From Phenylobacterium sp. RIFCSPHIGHO2_01_FULL_69_31 (GTDB lineage Bacteria > Pseudomonadota > Alphaproteobacteria > Caulobacterales > Caulobacteraceae): a stretch of 64,000 bases of DNA. The notes beneath the pieces were generated by a model. It was not told where the DNA came from. It did not search any database and saw nothing but the letters and a program-made list of their open reading frames with translations. The position numbers were made by a program, and so were the translations under genes. The stretch spans positions 1-64,000 of the forward strand of contig NZ_MHXN01000033.1 in assembly GCF_001824475.1 (NCBI RefSeq). Direction: 5' to 3'. This document shows positions 8,544 through 17,136 of this stretch, in pieces; position 1 is the first letter of the stretch, and each line of letters opens with the position of its first letter.

Positions 8544-10187
8544 ATGGAAACTTCGATGCCGTTCGACCTGACTTTCCACGGCGCCGCCGGCTGCGTCACC
8601 GGCTTCTGCGCCCGCCTGACGACCGACAGGGCGAATGTGCTCATCGACTGCGGCATGTTCCAGGGATCGAAGACCCTGAAGGCGTTGAACTACGAGCGCT
8701 TCCCCTTCGACGCCGAAGAGGTGGACGCCGTCCTGCTCACCCACCCGCACATCGACCATTCGGGCCTGTTGCCGAAGCTGCTTCGCGCCGGGTTCAAGGG
8801 GCCGATTCTGGCCACCGCCGGAACCCGGGACCTCTGCGCCGTGATGCTGCCGGACGCGGGGGACATCCAGGAAAGCGAGGTGCGCCAGCTGAACCGGCGC
8901 AACCAGCAGCGTGGGCGCGACCTGGTCGAGCCGATCTACACGGTGCGCGACGCCAAGCGGACCCTCGAGCTGTTCAAGACCGTGAAGCTCGGCCGCGAGG
9001 TCGACGTCGCGCCCGGGATCACCGCCACCTTCTGGGAAGCGGGCCATATCCTCGGCTCGGCCTCCATCGAGGTGCGGGTCGAGACGGAGGAGGGGCCCGT
9101 CACCCTTCTGTTCTCCGGGGACCTGGGCCCGGGAGGGCGCGATTTCCTGCCGGATCCCGAAGGGCCGACCGGGGTCGACTACCTCGTGATCGAATCGACC
9201 TACGGCTCGCGGGTGCGGCCGACGCTGGATCCCGCGTCGCGTCGCCGTCTGCTCGCCAACGAACTGCGTGATGCCCAGAAGGCCGGGGGGCCGCTGCTTA
9301 TTCCGGCGTTCGCCGTGGAACGGTCGCAGGAGCTGCTGGCCGACCTGCAGATCCTGACCCGCGACGGCGAGATCCCCGAGGCCGACATCTTCCTGGACTC
9401 GCCGCTGGCCATCGAGGCGACCGAGGTCTTCCGCGAACGGGGGTGGAGCCCGGTGATGGAGCGCAATCCCTTCGAGGACCTGCGCCACAGCGGCCGGCTG
9501 ATGTTCCTCAAGGAGCCCTGGGAAAGCGACCGGCTGGAGCGGCTGCGCGGCTGGCACATCATCCTGGCGGCCAGCGGCATGTGCGACGCCGGCCGCGTGC
9601 GCAAGCACCTCAAGCGCCTGCTCTGGCGGCGCGACGCCACGGTGCTGCTGCCGGGCTACCAGGCCTCAGGCACGCTCGGGCGCTACCTCGCCGAGGGCGC
9701 CAGCTCGGTTCGGATCCAGGGCGAGGACATCTCCGTGCGGGCGCGCATCCGCTCGCTCGACATCTACTCGGGGCACGCCGACCAGGGCGGCCTGGTGGCC
9801 TGGGCCAAGGCGCGCCAGCCCGTCAGTGGGATGGTGTTTCTTGCTCACGGCGAACCGGACGGGCTGGAGGGACTGCGCGGCGCGTTGGCCGAGGCAGGGT
9901 TCGCGCCCGACAAGCTGGCGATCCCGGCGCTCGACGAGCGGTTCCGGCTCACCAAGGCCGGCGCCACCGCCGTCGCGGGCAAGGCGCGCATCCTGCCCGC
10001 GGCCGCGGCGCGTCCGGACTGGCACAATGCCCGCGCCCGCCTGCTGCTGGACCTGAACGCGCGGCTGGACGCCCTGCCCGACGACGCCGCGCGGGAAGCG
10101 ATGCTTGCCGCCCTGGCCCGCTCGGTCGCGGCCGGTGCGCCTGTTGACGTGGGTCAAGGCGGCGCGCCTGCGCCGGCCGCAGTCTGA
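8544..10187 (+). CDS. MBL-fold beta-CASP hydrolase (YSH1/RNase-type)
   Basis: 547 residues. The metallo-beta-lactamase metal motif THPHIDHSG is near residue 67, with GHILGSASIEV and FSGDLGPGGRD as further metal-site blocks. The beta-CASP part has AFAVERSQELL, ASGMCDAGRVRKHLKRLL, LLPGYQASGTLGRYL and the final SGHADQGGL with LAHGEP. This order is that of the CPSF73/YSH1-like exonucleases, so an RNA nuclease is the likely role; RNase J is more distant. The start abuts the XRE stop. The last 60 residues are Ala/Arg-rich. It may process RNA under low oxygen if the upstream FixK box is active. Confidence 0.85.
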   Translation: METSMPFDLTFHGAAGCVTGFCARLTTDRANVLIDCGMFQGSKTLKALNYERFPFDAEEVDAVLLTHPHIDHSGLLPKLLRAGFKGPILATAGTRDLCAVMLPDAGDIQESEVRQLNRRNQQRGRDLVEPIYTVRDAKRTLELFKTVKLGREVDVAPGITATFWEAGHILGSASIEVRVETEEGPVTLLFSGDLGPGGRDFLPDPEGPTGVDYLVIESTYGSRVRPTLDPASRRRLLANELRDAQKAGGPLLIPAFAVERSQELLADLQILTRDGEIPEADIFLDSPLAIEATEVFRERGWSPVMERNPFEDLRHSGRLMFLKEPWESDRLERLRGWHIILAASGMCDAGRVRKHLKRLLWRRDATVLLPGYQASGTLGRYLAEGASSVRIQGEDISVRARIRSLDIYSGHADQGGLVAWAKARQPVSGMVFLAHGEPDGLEGLRGALAEAGFAPDKLAIPALDERFRLTKAGATAVAGKARILPAAAARPDWHNARARLLLDLNARLDALPDDAAREAMLAALARSVAAGAPVDVGQGGAPAPAAV

Positions 10188-10215
10188 GGTTCGAAACCCA
10201 GACCAGGAGAAGACC

Positions 10216-10530
10216 ATGTCGAAGTCGCTCACCCGGACGGTCAAGCATGAGCTCGAGGACGGCCTCGAGGACATCGCCAAGGCCCTGCACAACGCCGCGG
10301 ACGACCTGAGCGACGACGCGGAGAAGGCGGTCGCCCAGGCGGCCAAGGCCCTCCGCGAGGCGGCCAAGGCCCTGGCGGAAAAGACGCCTCCGGAAGCTCG
10401 CTACATCGCCGAGAAGGCGGTGCAGGAGGCCAAGGCCCATCCGATCGCCACGACGGCGGCGGCATTGTCGGCGGCGGCGGCCCTGATCACCCTGCTCGGC
10501 GTGGCGCGCAAGAAGCCCGCCAAGGCCTGA
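10216..10530 (+). CDS. Small membrane-anchored helical protein (ElaB/YqjD/DUF883-like)
   Basis: 104 residues after a strong AGGAGAAG ribosome site. Residues 1-75 are a charged amphipathic helix rich in Ala, Lys, Glu and Asp; residues about 78-97 (HPIATTAAALSAAAALITLL) are hydrophobic, followed by a basic tail RKKPAKA. This is the layout of ElaB/YqjD-type proteins, tail-anchored inner-membrane proteins that bind ribosomes in stationary phase. The family call rests on layout rather than strong motif identity. It lies 28 bp after the MBL gene, probably in the same transcript. Confidence 0.6.
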   Translation: MSKSLTRTVKHELEDGLEDIAKALHNAADDLSDDAEKAVAQAAKALREAAKALAEKTPPEARYIAEKAVQEAKAHPIATTAAALSAAAALITLLGVARKKPAKA

Positions 10531-10601
10531 TCCGCCCCTGAATTCGGCAGGCGATACGGCCTATTCTCACCCCGGTCGAACCCAGCCCGAGGTGAGTCGC
10601 C

Positions 10602-11861
10602 GTGCCTGCCGATCAACCTGAACGCCTCGCGCTCGCCCTCGCCATCGGCCTGCTGGTCGGCATCGAGCGGGGCTGGCGCGAGCGCGACGTGGCCGAGGGC
10701 GGCCGGACCGCTGGGCTCCGCACCTATGGACTCACCGGCCTGTTGGGCGGGCTGACCGGCCTCCTGAGCGTGGCGCTGGGCGGGTGGGTGTTCGCAGGGC
10801 TGGCCCTGCCCTACGCCGCCGCCTTCATCTGGTTCAAGCAGCGCGAACAGGCCGACGAGCACGACCATTCCGTCACCGCCATCGTGGCGGCCCTGCTGGT
10901 CTTCGCCCTGGGCGCCTACGCCACGGTGGGCGACTGGCGCGTGGCGGCGGGCGCCTCGGTGGTGGTTACCGGCCTGCTGGCCTTCAAGGACGCGCTGCAC
11001 GGCTGGCTTCGCAAGCTGACCTGGCCCGAGCTGCGCAGCGCCCTGGTGCTGCTGGCGATGAGCTTCGTGGTGCTGCCGCTGTTGCCCGACCGCGCGTACG
11101 GCCCCTACGGGGTGGTCAACCCGCATGAGCTCTGGCTGCTGACCATCGTCCTGGCGGGGGTCTCGTTCGCGGCCTACGCCCTCGTCAAGGTGTTCGGCCC
11201 GTCGCGGGGGCTGATCGCCGCCAGCCTGGCCGGCGCGCTGGTGTCGTCGACGGCGGTCACGCTCAACCTGGCGCGCGTGGCCCGGCAGGACTCGGGACAG
11301 GTGCGCCTCGCCGCCGCCGGCGCCCTGTTCGCGGGCGGCGTGATGGCGCTACGGATGCTCGTCGTCGCCGCCGTGATGGCGCCGCCGCTGCTGATGCGGC
11401 TGGCCTGGCCGCTGGGCGTGTTCGTCGTGGTGTCCGCGATTGTCGGGGTGGTGGCGATCGGACGCGCGCGCCCGTCGGCGTCGGGCGAGGGCTGGCCAAT
11501 GAAGAGCCCGTTCGAGTTCAGCCTGGTTATCAAGCTGGCCGTCGTGCTGGGCGTGGTCATGGCGGCGGCACGGGCACTGTCGGCGGTCTACGGGTCGCAG
11601 GGGCTCCTGCCGCTTTCGGCGCTGGCCGGCCTGGTGGACGTCGACGCCGTAACCCTGGCGGTGGCGCGGATGACCACGAACGAGGGCCTGGCCCCGGCCG
11701 TCGCGGCCCAGGCCGCCCTGCTCGCCGCACTTGTCGACAGCGGATCGAAGGCGGGGATCGCGGTCGCGGTCGGGGGCCGGCGGTTCGGGCGGCTGTTCGC
11801 CGTCGGGACGGGCCTCGCCGCCGCCGCAGCCGCCGTGGCGTTTGTCGCCACCGGCGCGTAA
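10602..11861 (+). CDS. MgtC/SapB-family membrane protein with DUF4010 region
   Basis: 419 residues from a GTG start. The N-terminal half begins with LALALAIGLLVGIERGWRERD, the MgtC/SapB signature, followed by GLRTYGLTGLLGGLTGLL. About ten to twelve hydrophobic segments follow, the second half matching DUF4010 with ASLAGALVSSTAVTLNLARV and GLAPAVAAQAALLAALVDSG. MgtC-type proteins help survival at low magnesium or in hosts; the transported species for this longer class is not known. It is preceded by a 71-bp gap without a terminator and followed by 237 bp without genes. Confidence 0.8.
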   Translation: MPADQPERLALALAIGLLVGIERGWRERDVAEGGRTAGLRTYGLTGLLGGLTGLLSVALGGWVFAGLALPYAAAFIWFKQREQADEHDHSVTAIVAALLVFALGAYATVGDWRVAAGASVVVTGLLAFKDALHGWLRKLTWPELRSALVLLAMSFVVLPLLPDRAYGPYGVVNPHELWLLTIVLAGVSFAAYALVKVFGPSRGLIAASLAGALVSSTAVTLNLARVARQDSGQVRLAAAGALFAGGVMALRMLVVAAVMAPPLLMRLAWPLGVFVVVSAIVGVVAIGRARPSASGEGWPMKSPFEFSLVIKLAVVLGVVMAAARALSAVYGSQGLLPLSALAGLVDVDAVTLAVARMTTNEGLAPAVAAQAALLAALVDSGSKAGIAVAVGGRRFGRLFAVGTGLAAAAAAVAFVATGA

Positions 11862-12098
11862 CGGGTCACGTTCGGCGGACGCTGTTCTTGCAAGCTGCGC
11901 CGGCCCACACCATCTGCCCAGTCATCTGGGACGCAGGACGGCTTGGGTGGCAGGGACGATCGGCTTGGACGGCCAGGGGCGAGGCGACGCCTGCGCGGCG
12001 ACGTGCCAGGTGCGGTCGCGTTCCTTCAATTTCGAAATAAATCGTTCAAGATCGAACGACATCCTTCGCCTGCCGACGATTCGCGAGGAGGAGGCCGC
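11862..12098. other. Intergenic region before the MarR gene
   Basis: 237 bp without a supported gene. A short hairpin CCCAG-TCAT-CTGGG at 11917-11930 may help end the MgtC-like transcript. The right end, 12020-12060, is AT-richer than its surroundings and holds the inverted repeats listed separately. Nothing else was recognised. Confidence 0.5.
12029..12059. promoter_or_regulatory. Inverted-repeat operator upstream of marR gene
   Basis: Two palindromes in tandem: ATTTCGAAAT at 12029-12038 (perfect) and TCGTTC-N6-GAACGA at 12042-12059. They lie 40-70 bp before the MarR-family start, the place expected for an autoregulatory MarR operator, and share TCGAA/TTCGA cores. Function is inferred from position and symmetry. 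Confidence 0.5.
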
Positions 12099-12545
12099 AT
12101 GGGCGCGGTGATCGAGGAACATCCGGAAGTCCAGGTCTTCGACGAGATCAGCCTCATCGAGCACGGCGTGAGGACCGCGATCTCCCGCGCCCTGCCGGTG
12201 GGGCTCAGCTATCCCCAGTACGAGGTGCTGAACCTCATCGCCCGGCGTGGCGACGACCTGACGCCGGCGCACATATCCGAAGCCCTGAAGATGACCCCTG
12301 GGGCCATCACCAACACGCTGCAGCGTCTGGAGGGGGCGGGCCTGGTTTCGGTGGATCCCTGCCAGGCCGACCGTCGCCGAAAGCGGGTGCGGATGACCGC
12401 GGAGGGCCGCGAGGCCTATGGCCGCGCGATGGCCGCGATCCGTCCTAAGGTGGAGAAGCTGCGCGAGGGCTTCACCCAAAAGGAATTCCGTGAAGCGCTG
12501 CCCTTCCTGCGCGCGCTGAGGGTCTGGATGAACGAGGCGCACTGA
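12099..12545 (+). CDS. MarR-family transcriptional regulator
   Basis: 148 residues from the ATG at 12099, preceded by GAGGAGGAGG. The winged-helix core includes LSYPQYEVLNLIARRGDDLTPAHISEALKM, TPGAITNTLQRLEGAGLV and the wing DRRRKRVRMTAEGREAY, characteristic of MarR repressors. Ligand residues cannot be named. It lies 44 bp before an amino-acid permease on the same strand, so it may control that transporter, or the drugs or aromatic compounds typical for the family. Two palindromes upstream suggest autoregulation. Confidence 0.85.
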   Translation: MGAVIEEHPEVQVFDEISLIEHGVRTAISRALPVGLSYPQYEVLNLIARRGDDLTPAHISEALKMTPGAITNTLQRLEGAGLVSVDPCQADRRRKRVRMTAEGREAYGRAMAAIRPKVEKLREGFTQKEFREALPFLRALRVWMNEAH

Positions 12546-12589
12546 GCGTGGCTTGACCGCGCCGGGCCGGCCGGTCCACGTCTGCTGCG

Positions 12590-13951
12590 ATGGATGATCC
12601 GAACGATCCGGTCGCGCGCGAGGCGGGTCTGCACCGAAGCCTGACGAGCGGCCAGCTCTCGATGATCGCCATCGGCGGCGCCGTCGGCACCGGACTGTTC
12701 CTCGGCAGCACCTTCGCCATCGGTCTCGCGGGGCCCTCGGTGCTGGTCAGTTATGCGATCGGCGGCGTCATCGCGCTGCTGCTCATGGGCGCCCTGGCCG
12801 AGATGACCATCGCCCAGCCGACGCCCGGCTCCTTTGGCGTCTATGCCGAGGAATACCTGGGCCCCCTGGCCGGCTTCCTGGTTCGCTACGCCTACTGGTC
12901 GTGCCTGGTGCTGGCGGTGGGGACCGAGGTCAGCGCCGTCGCCCTCTACATGAAGTACTGGCTGCCCGACGCGCCGGGCTGGTGGTGGGTGCTCGGCTTC
13001 TCCGGCGGCCTGGTCGCCATCAACGCCACCAGCGTCAGGGTGTTCGGCGCGCTGGAGTACCTGTTCTCCCTGATCAAGGTGGCAGCGATCCTGGCGTTCA
13101 TCGTCCTGGGGGCGGTGGTGGTGTTCGGCGCGCCGGCGGGGTCGGACATCGGCTTCCACAACTACGTCTCGCACGGCGGCTTCATGCCCAACGGCCTCTG
13201 GGGCCTGTGGGTCGCGGTCATCCTGGCGATCTTCAGCTACCTCAGCATCGAGGTGATCGCCGTGGCGGCGGGCGAGGCGCGGGAGCCGCGGGTGGCCGTC
13301 TCGCGGGCGTTCCGGGCGACGCTGTTCCGGCTGGTTGTGTTCTACCTGGCGAGCCTGGCGCTGATGCTGGCCATCATTCCGTGGACGACCGCCGGCGCCG
13401 GCGGCAGCCCCTTCGTGCGGGTGATGGCCGCCACCGGCGTGCCCGGGGCGGCGGGCGTGATGAACTTCGTGATCCTGACGGCGGCGCTGTCGGCCATGAA
13501 CAGCCAGCTCTACGCCTCGACCCGGATGATGTTCTCCCTGTCCCGCGCGGGCCAGGCCCCGGCGGTGTTCGGCCGTCTGAACCGCCAGGGCGCCCCGGTC
13601 GCGGCGCTGGGCCTTTCCAGCCTGGGCGTGGCGGTCGCCGCCGCCATGAACGCCCTTCTGCCAGACCAGGCTTTCACCAGCATGATCGCCATCTCGATGT
13701 TCGGGGCGATGTTCACCTGGATGATGATCTTTGTGACGCACCTGGCGTTCCGGCGGCGTGTGGCGGCGCAGACGCTGGCCTTCCGCGTCTGGGGCCACCC
13801 CTATGGCAGCCTGCTGGGCGCCGGGCTGATGGCGGCGATCCTGGCGACCACGGCCTTCACCGAACCGTTCCGCCTCACGCTGGCCTACGGCGTCCCGTTC
13901 CTGGTCCTGCTGACGGCCGCGTACGCGTTCCGCTTCCGCCGGCTGGCCTAG
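12590..13951 (+). CDS. Amino-acid permease (APC superfamily)
   Basis: 453 residues with twelve membrane segments. The first helix has LSMIAIGGAVGTGLFLGS, the APC glycine-rich substrate motif, followed by SYAIGGVIALLLMGALAEM and PGSFGVYAEEYLG; the middle has LSIEVIAVAAGEAREP. These fit the AAT family (GABA, Asp/Asn, D-Ala/D-Ser/Gly or aromatic amino-acid permeases) of proton symporters. The exact substrate is not readable. It follows a MarR regulator and ends in a CTAG shared with the stop codon of the convergent gene. Confidence 0.85.
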   Translation: MDDPNDPVAREAGLHRSLTSGQLSMIAIGGAVGTGLFLGSTFAIGLAGPSVLVSYAIGGVIALLLMGALAEMTIAQPTPGSFGVYAEEYLGPLAGFLVRYAYWSCLVLAVGTEVSAVALYMKYWLPDAPGWWWVLGFSGGLVAINATSVRVFGALEYLFSLIKVAAILAFIVLGAVVVFGAPAGSDIGFHNYVSHGGFMPNGLWGLWVAVILAIFSYLSIEVIAVAAGEAREPRVAVSRAFRATLFRLVVFYLASLALMLAIIPWTTAGAGGSPFVRVMAATGVPGAAGVMNFVILTAALSAMNSQLYASTRMMFSLSRAGQAPAVFGRLNRQGAPVAALGLSSLGVAVAAAMNALLPDQAFTSMIAISMFGAMFTWMMIFVTHLAFRRRVAAQTLAFRVWGHPYGSLLGAGLMAAILATTAFTEPFRLTLAYGVPFLVLLTAAYAFRFRRLA

Positions 13952-14412
13952 AGGCCCTTGGCCCGGGCAAGGTTGGTCTTCGGGATGGCGTTGGTGAAGG
14001 CGCCCGACATCTTGGCCTTCTCGCTGGCCGTGTCGGCCCAGGCGGCGGCGAAGGCAGCGGGCGTCGGGCCGGCCGGATCGCCCACGGCCAGGGTCCAGGT
14101 CTTCCCCGCCAGCGCCGCCTGCAGCACCGCGCGCAGGTCCAGGTCGTCGGCCGGTGGGTCCGCGGGCGGCTTCAGCAGGGTGTGCAGCACCAGGGCGTCG
14201 GCACGCGGGGCGACCACCGACAGGCTCGCGTCCGGCGGCAGGTCCTTGAGCGCAGCCAGGAACGCGGTCAGGGCCATCCGGGCGCGGGTGGTGCGCCGGT
14301 CCCCGCCCGCCCAGGCCACAGGCTCGCCCGCGCCGGCCCGTACATAGGTCCAGCCGCCGTTGCGGTGCGCGGCGTCGTGGCTGGCGGCGATCCAGAGGCG
14401 GATGGCGCTCAC
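13948..14412 (-). CDS. RNase H-fold protein lacking the catalytic acids
   Basis: 154 residues from a GTG at 14412 that overlaps the upstream peptidase stop (GTGA). Residues 1-70 follow RNase HI: IRLWIAASHDAAHRNGGWTY, TTRARMALTAFLAAL and LSVVAPRADAL align with TDGSC..NPGPGG, TTNNRMELMAAI and TDSQYV of RNase HI. The first Asp is Ala, the Glu of RMEL is Ala (RMAL), and the third Asp is absent, so nuclease activity is unlikely. Its role is unknown; a binding function is possible. It shares its stop bases (CTAG) with the permease gene. Confidence 0.6.
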   Translation of the reverse strand: MSAIRLWIAASHDAAHRNGGWTYVRAGAGEPVAWAGGDRRTTRARMALTAFLAALKDLPPDASLSVVAPRADALVLHTLLKPPADPPADDLDLRAVLQAALAGKTWTLAVGDPAGPTPAAFAAAWADTASEKAKMSGAFTNAIPKTNLARAKGL

Positions 14413-15818
14413 TTGGCCTGGGCGTACAGCTTCACGAGCCGGTAGCTGAACTCGCGGGCGTCCATCAGCGACTTCACGGCGATCCGCTCGTTCAGGCCGT
14501 GCAGCCGGCCGAGGTCGGGATCGTAGAAAATGCCGGTGACGCCATAGGTGGGAATCCCGGCCTCGATCAGCGGCTTGGCGTCGGTGCCGCCGGCCTGGAG
14601 GATCGGAACCACGGGCACGCCCGGCCACATCTGGGCCGAGACCTTCTCGATCGGGCCCATGACCTCCCGCGTCAGGGGCGGGGCGGGCGTGTCGCCGCGG
14701 CCCTTGGGCGGCTGGGACACCTCGACCGTGGCGTCGCCCACGGCCTTCACCAGGGCCTCGCGAACGGCGGCGGGGGATTCCCCCGGGAAGATCCGGCAGT
14801 TGATCGTGGCGTTGGCCCGCTGGGGCAGGGCGTTCTGCGCGTGGCCGCCCGAGATCTGGGTGGCGACGCAGGTCGTGCGCAGGATGGCGTTGTGGTTGGC
14901 GTCGCGGCTCAGCACCGCGTTGGCGGCCGCGTCGTTCGGATTGGCGACGATGGCGCTCATGGCCGCGCCCATCTCCCCGCCCACAACACCCGACATCTTG
15001 CCGAAGTAGGCGCGGGTGGTGTCGTTCATCTGCACCGGGAACTGATAGGCGGCGATACGGTCGATGGCCTTGGCCAGGTGATAGATGGCGTTGTCCGGGA
15101 CCGGCCGTGACGAATGCCCGCCGGGATTGACAGCCTCCAGCCGGAAGCTGACCGAGGTCTTCTCGCCGGCCTGGATGTTGTGGACCACCGGCTTGCCGCC
15201 GGCCTTGTCCAGCGCCCCGCCGGCGCCCTCGTTCAGCGCAAAGGCCGCGTCGATCAGCTCGCGGCGGTTCTGCGCGAGCCACGCGGCGCCATTGACCTGG
15301 CCGCCGCCTTCCTCGCCGCAGGTAAGGGCGATCTTGATCCCCCGCCGGGGCTTGAACCCCTCCTGCTTCAGGCGGATCAGCAGATCGGTCCAGATGGCCG
15401 CCTGGGATTTGTCGTCCGAGGCGCCCCGCCCGTAGAAGTAGCCGTCCTCCTCCACGAGGGTGAAGGGATCGCGCGTCCAGTCCTCGCGCTTGGCCTCCAC
15501 GACGTCGATGTGGGCCAACAGCAGGATCGCCTTCGCCTTGGGGTCCGTGCCCGGATAGACGGCCACCAGGCCGCCGTCCTTCGGCGCGCCCGGCGGGGTG
15601 AAGACCGTGATGGCGCTGTCGGCGAACCCGGCGGCCTTCAGGCGGGCGGCCATGCGCTCCGCCGCCAGGGTACAGCTTCCGGCCGAGAAGGTGGTGTTGG
15701 TCTCCACCAGCTCCTTGTAGAGCGCGCGGAACGCGGCCTCGCCGGGCTGCGGCGCCTGGGCCGCGGCCGAGCCGGCGGCGAGCGTGGCGGCGGTCAGGAC
15801 CGCGGCGAACCTGAGCAT
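14409..15818 (-). CDS. Secreted M20-family metallopeptidase
   Basis: 469 residues. A signal peptide ends near ATLAAGSAAAQA, so the enzyme is exported. Zinc-ligand blocks of the M20/ArgE/CPG2 family are complete: LLLAHIDVVEA, YGRGASDDKSQ, LTCGEEGGG, the dimer-domain NPGGHSSRP, and the final GRLHGLNERI. It probably hydrolyses dipeptides or N-acyl amino acids in the periplasm. The ATG at 15818 follows GGGGAGGG. It is coupled to the RNase H-fold gene by GTGA, and a serine hydrolase lies just upstream on the same strand, giving a possible peptide-catabolism operon. Confidence 0.88.
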   Translation of the reverse strand: MLRFAAVLTAATLAAGSAAAQAPQPGEAAFRALYKELVETNTTFSAGSCTLAAERMAARLKAAGFADSAITVFTPPGAPKDGGLVAVYPGTDPKAKAILLLAHIDVVEAKREDWTRDPFTLVEEDGYFYGRGASDDKSQAAIWTDLLIRLKQEGFKPRRGIKIALTCGEEGGGQVNGAAWLAQNRRELIDAAFALNEGAGGALDKAGGKPVVHNIQAGEKTSVSFRLEAVNPGGHSSRPVPDNAIYHLAKAIDRIAAYQFPVQMNDTTRAYFGKMSGVVGGEMGAAMSAIVANPNDAAANAVLSRDANHNAILRTTCVATQISGGHAQNALPQRANATINCRIFPGESPAAVREALVKAVGDATVEVSQPPKGRGDTPAPPLTREVMGPIEKVSAQMWPGVPVVPILQAGGTDAKPLIEAGIPTYGVTGIFYDPDLGRLHGLNERIAVKSLMDAREFSYRLVKLYAQAK

Positions 15819-15883
15819 GGAAACCCTCCCCGAGAAGCGGCCGGGACTATTCCCCGCGCCGCGCCCCACGGCAAGGCGGGGCG

Positions 15884-17038
15884 TCAGGCGGCGGCGACCG
15901 CGGCCATCAGGTCCTGCGACAGGCGCCCGCTCATGCCCTCGGTGGAGGTGTTGGTCATCAGGACGAAGCTGGTCTTGCCGGCCGGGTCGACGAACCAGCT
16001 GTGGCCATAGACCCCGCCCCACATCCAGGCGCCGGCCGGCAGCGGAGAGCCGGAGGCGGCCGGGTCCAGCATCACCGCGCCGCCGAACCCGAAGCCCCAG
16101 CCGGGGCCGCTGGTCACGATGGCATGGCCGCCGGTCTGGTTGGTCCACATCGCCTGCGCCGTCTCGGCGCTGACGACGGGCGCGCCGCCGTGCAGGATCG
16201 TCTCGAGGAACAGGTGGAAGTCGGTGGCCGTGCAGGCCATGCCCGCGCCGCCCGAGGGGAAGGAACCCGGGTCGAAGATGCGGTCGGGGGCGAAGCGGAT
16301 GCCGGAGAGCTCTGCGAACGGAACGGTGTGCGTGGCGCCCATGGCGACCGGCGGCGGCCCGTCGGCATAGGCCCTGGCCAGCCGCGCCCGGTCGGTGACG
16401 GAAAAGCCGGTGTCGGCCATCCCGAGCTTGGCGGTCACGCGCTCGCGCACCACCTCGGGCAGGGTGCGGCCCGTCGCCTCCTGCACCGCCGCGCCCAGGA
16501 CATCCAGGCCCACGGAATAGAGCCAGGCCGCGCCGGGCGGGAAGAACAGGCCTGCCTCCGTGATCCGCTTCAACTCTTCGGCGAAGCCCAGGCCCGGCTG
16601 GTCCATGCCGTCGGACACGCCGAGCTTCAGGTACGGGCCGTCCGCCGGCTGCATGAAGCCATAGGAGAGGCCGGCGGTATGGGTCAGCAGCTGGCGCAGG
16701 GTGATGGTCGGCGCCTGCCCCTGCCACTTCGGCTGGAAGTCGGGCAGGTAGCGGGTCACCGGGTCGTCCAGCCCGATGACGCCGTCCTCGACCAGCGACA
16801 GCACCGCGGCCGTGACGATGGGCTTGGTCAGCGACGAGGCCCGGAAGATGGTGTCCAGGGTCATGGGCCGGCCGGCCTCGACGTCCGCCTGGCCGGCGGC
16901 GCGGGCGTAGGTGCGCTGCCCCTCGCGCGCCACCAGGATCACGGCGCCCGCGATCCGCTGCTCGGCCAGCGCGGCGTCCACGATGGGGTCCAGCCGGGCG
17001 GCCAGGCTGGAATCCGGCTGGTCTTTGATCTGGCCCAT
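15884..17038 (-). CDS. Serine hydrolase, class C beta-lactamase family
   Basis: 384 residues from the ATG at 17038, chosen for GGAG 9 bp upstream; starts at 17065 or 17095 would add 9 or 19 residues. The active-site SxxK is SLTK in FRASSLTKPIV, with YSVG as the second-motif tyrosine, and the C-terminal WGGVYGHSWFVDP takes the place of KTG as H-x-W, as in many esterase-like members (EstB, LACTB types). No signal peptide is apparent. The substrate is unknown: an ester, amide or D-amino peptide. It lies upstream of the M20 peptidase and is divergent from trxC. Confidence 0.85.
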   Translation of the reverse strand: MGQIKDQPDSSLAARLDPIVDAALAEQRIAGAVILVAREGQRTYARAAGQADVEAGRPMTLDTIFRASSLTKPIVTAAVLSLVEDGVIGLDDPVTRYLPDFQPKWQGQAPTITLRQLLTHTAGLSYGFMQPADGPYLKLGVSDGMDQPGLGFAEELKRITEAGLFFPPGAAWLYSVGLDVLGAAVQEATGRTLPEVVRERVTAKLGMADTGFSVTDRARLARAYADGPPPVAMGATHTVPFAELSGIRFAPDRIFDPGSFPSGGAGMACTATDFHLFLETILHGGAPVVSAETAQAMWTNQTGGHAIVTSGPGWGFGFGGAVMLDPAASGSPLPAGAWMWGGVYGHSWFVDPAGKTSFVLMTNTSTEGMSGRLSQDLMAAVAAA

Positions 17039-17136
17039 GGACGTCTCCGCGCTATCGTCGCCCATAGATAGGCATCCCGACGCGGCGTCATTCAACCGAA
17101 TGGGCGTTGCGCCGTTGTCATCGGCGAGGAGGTTCC

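Noticed and set aside
7995..9608. 537-residue minus-strand open frame over the beta-CASP gene
   Set aside because: No motifs; the plus frame carries the complete MBL/beta-CASP set.
15819..16727. In-frame N-terminal extension of the M20 peptidase through the serine hydrolase gene
   Set aside because: The extension is Arg/Gly/Pro-rich shadow of the hydrolase; a signal peptide with GGGGAGGG ribosome site starts at 15818.
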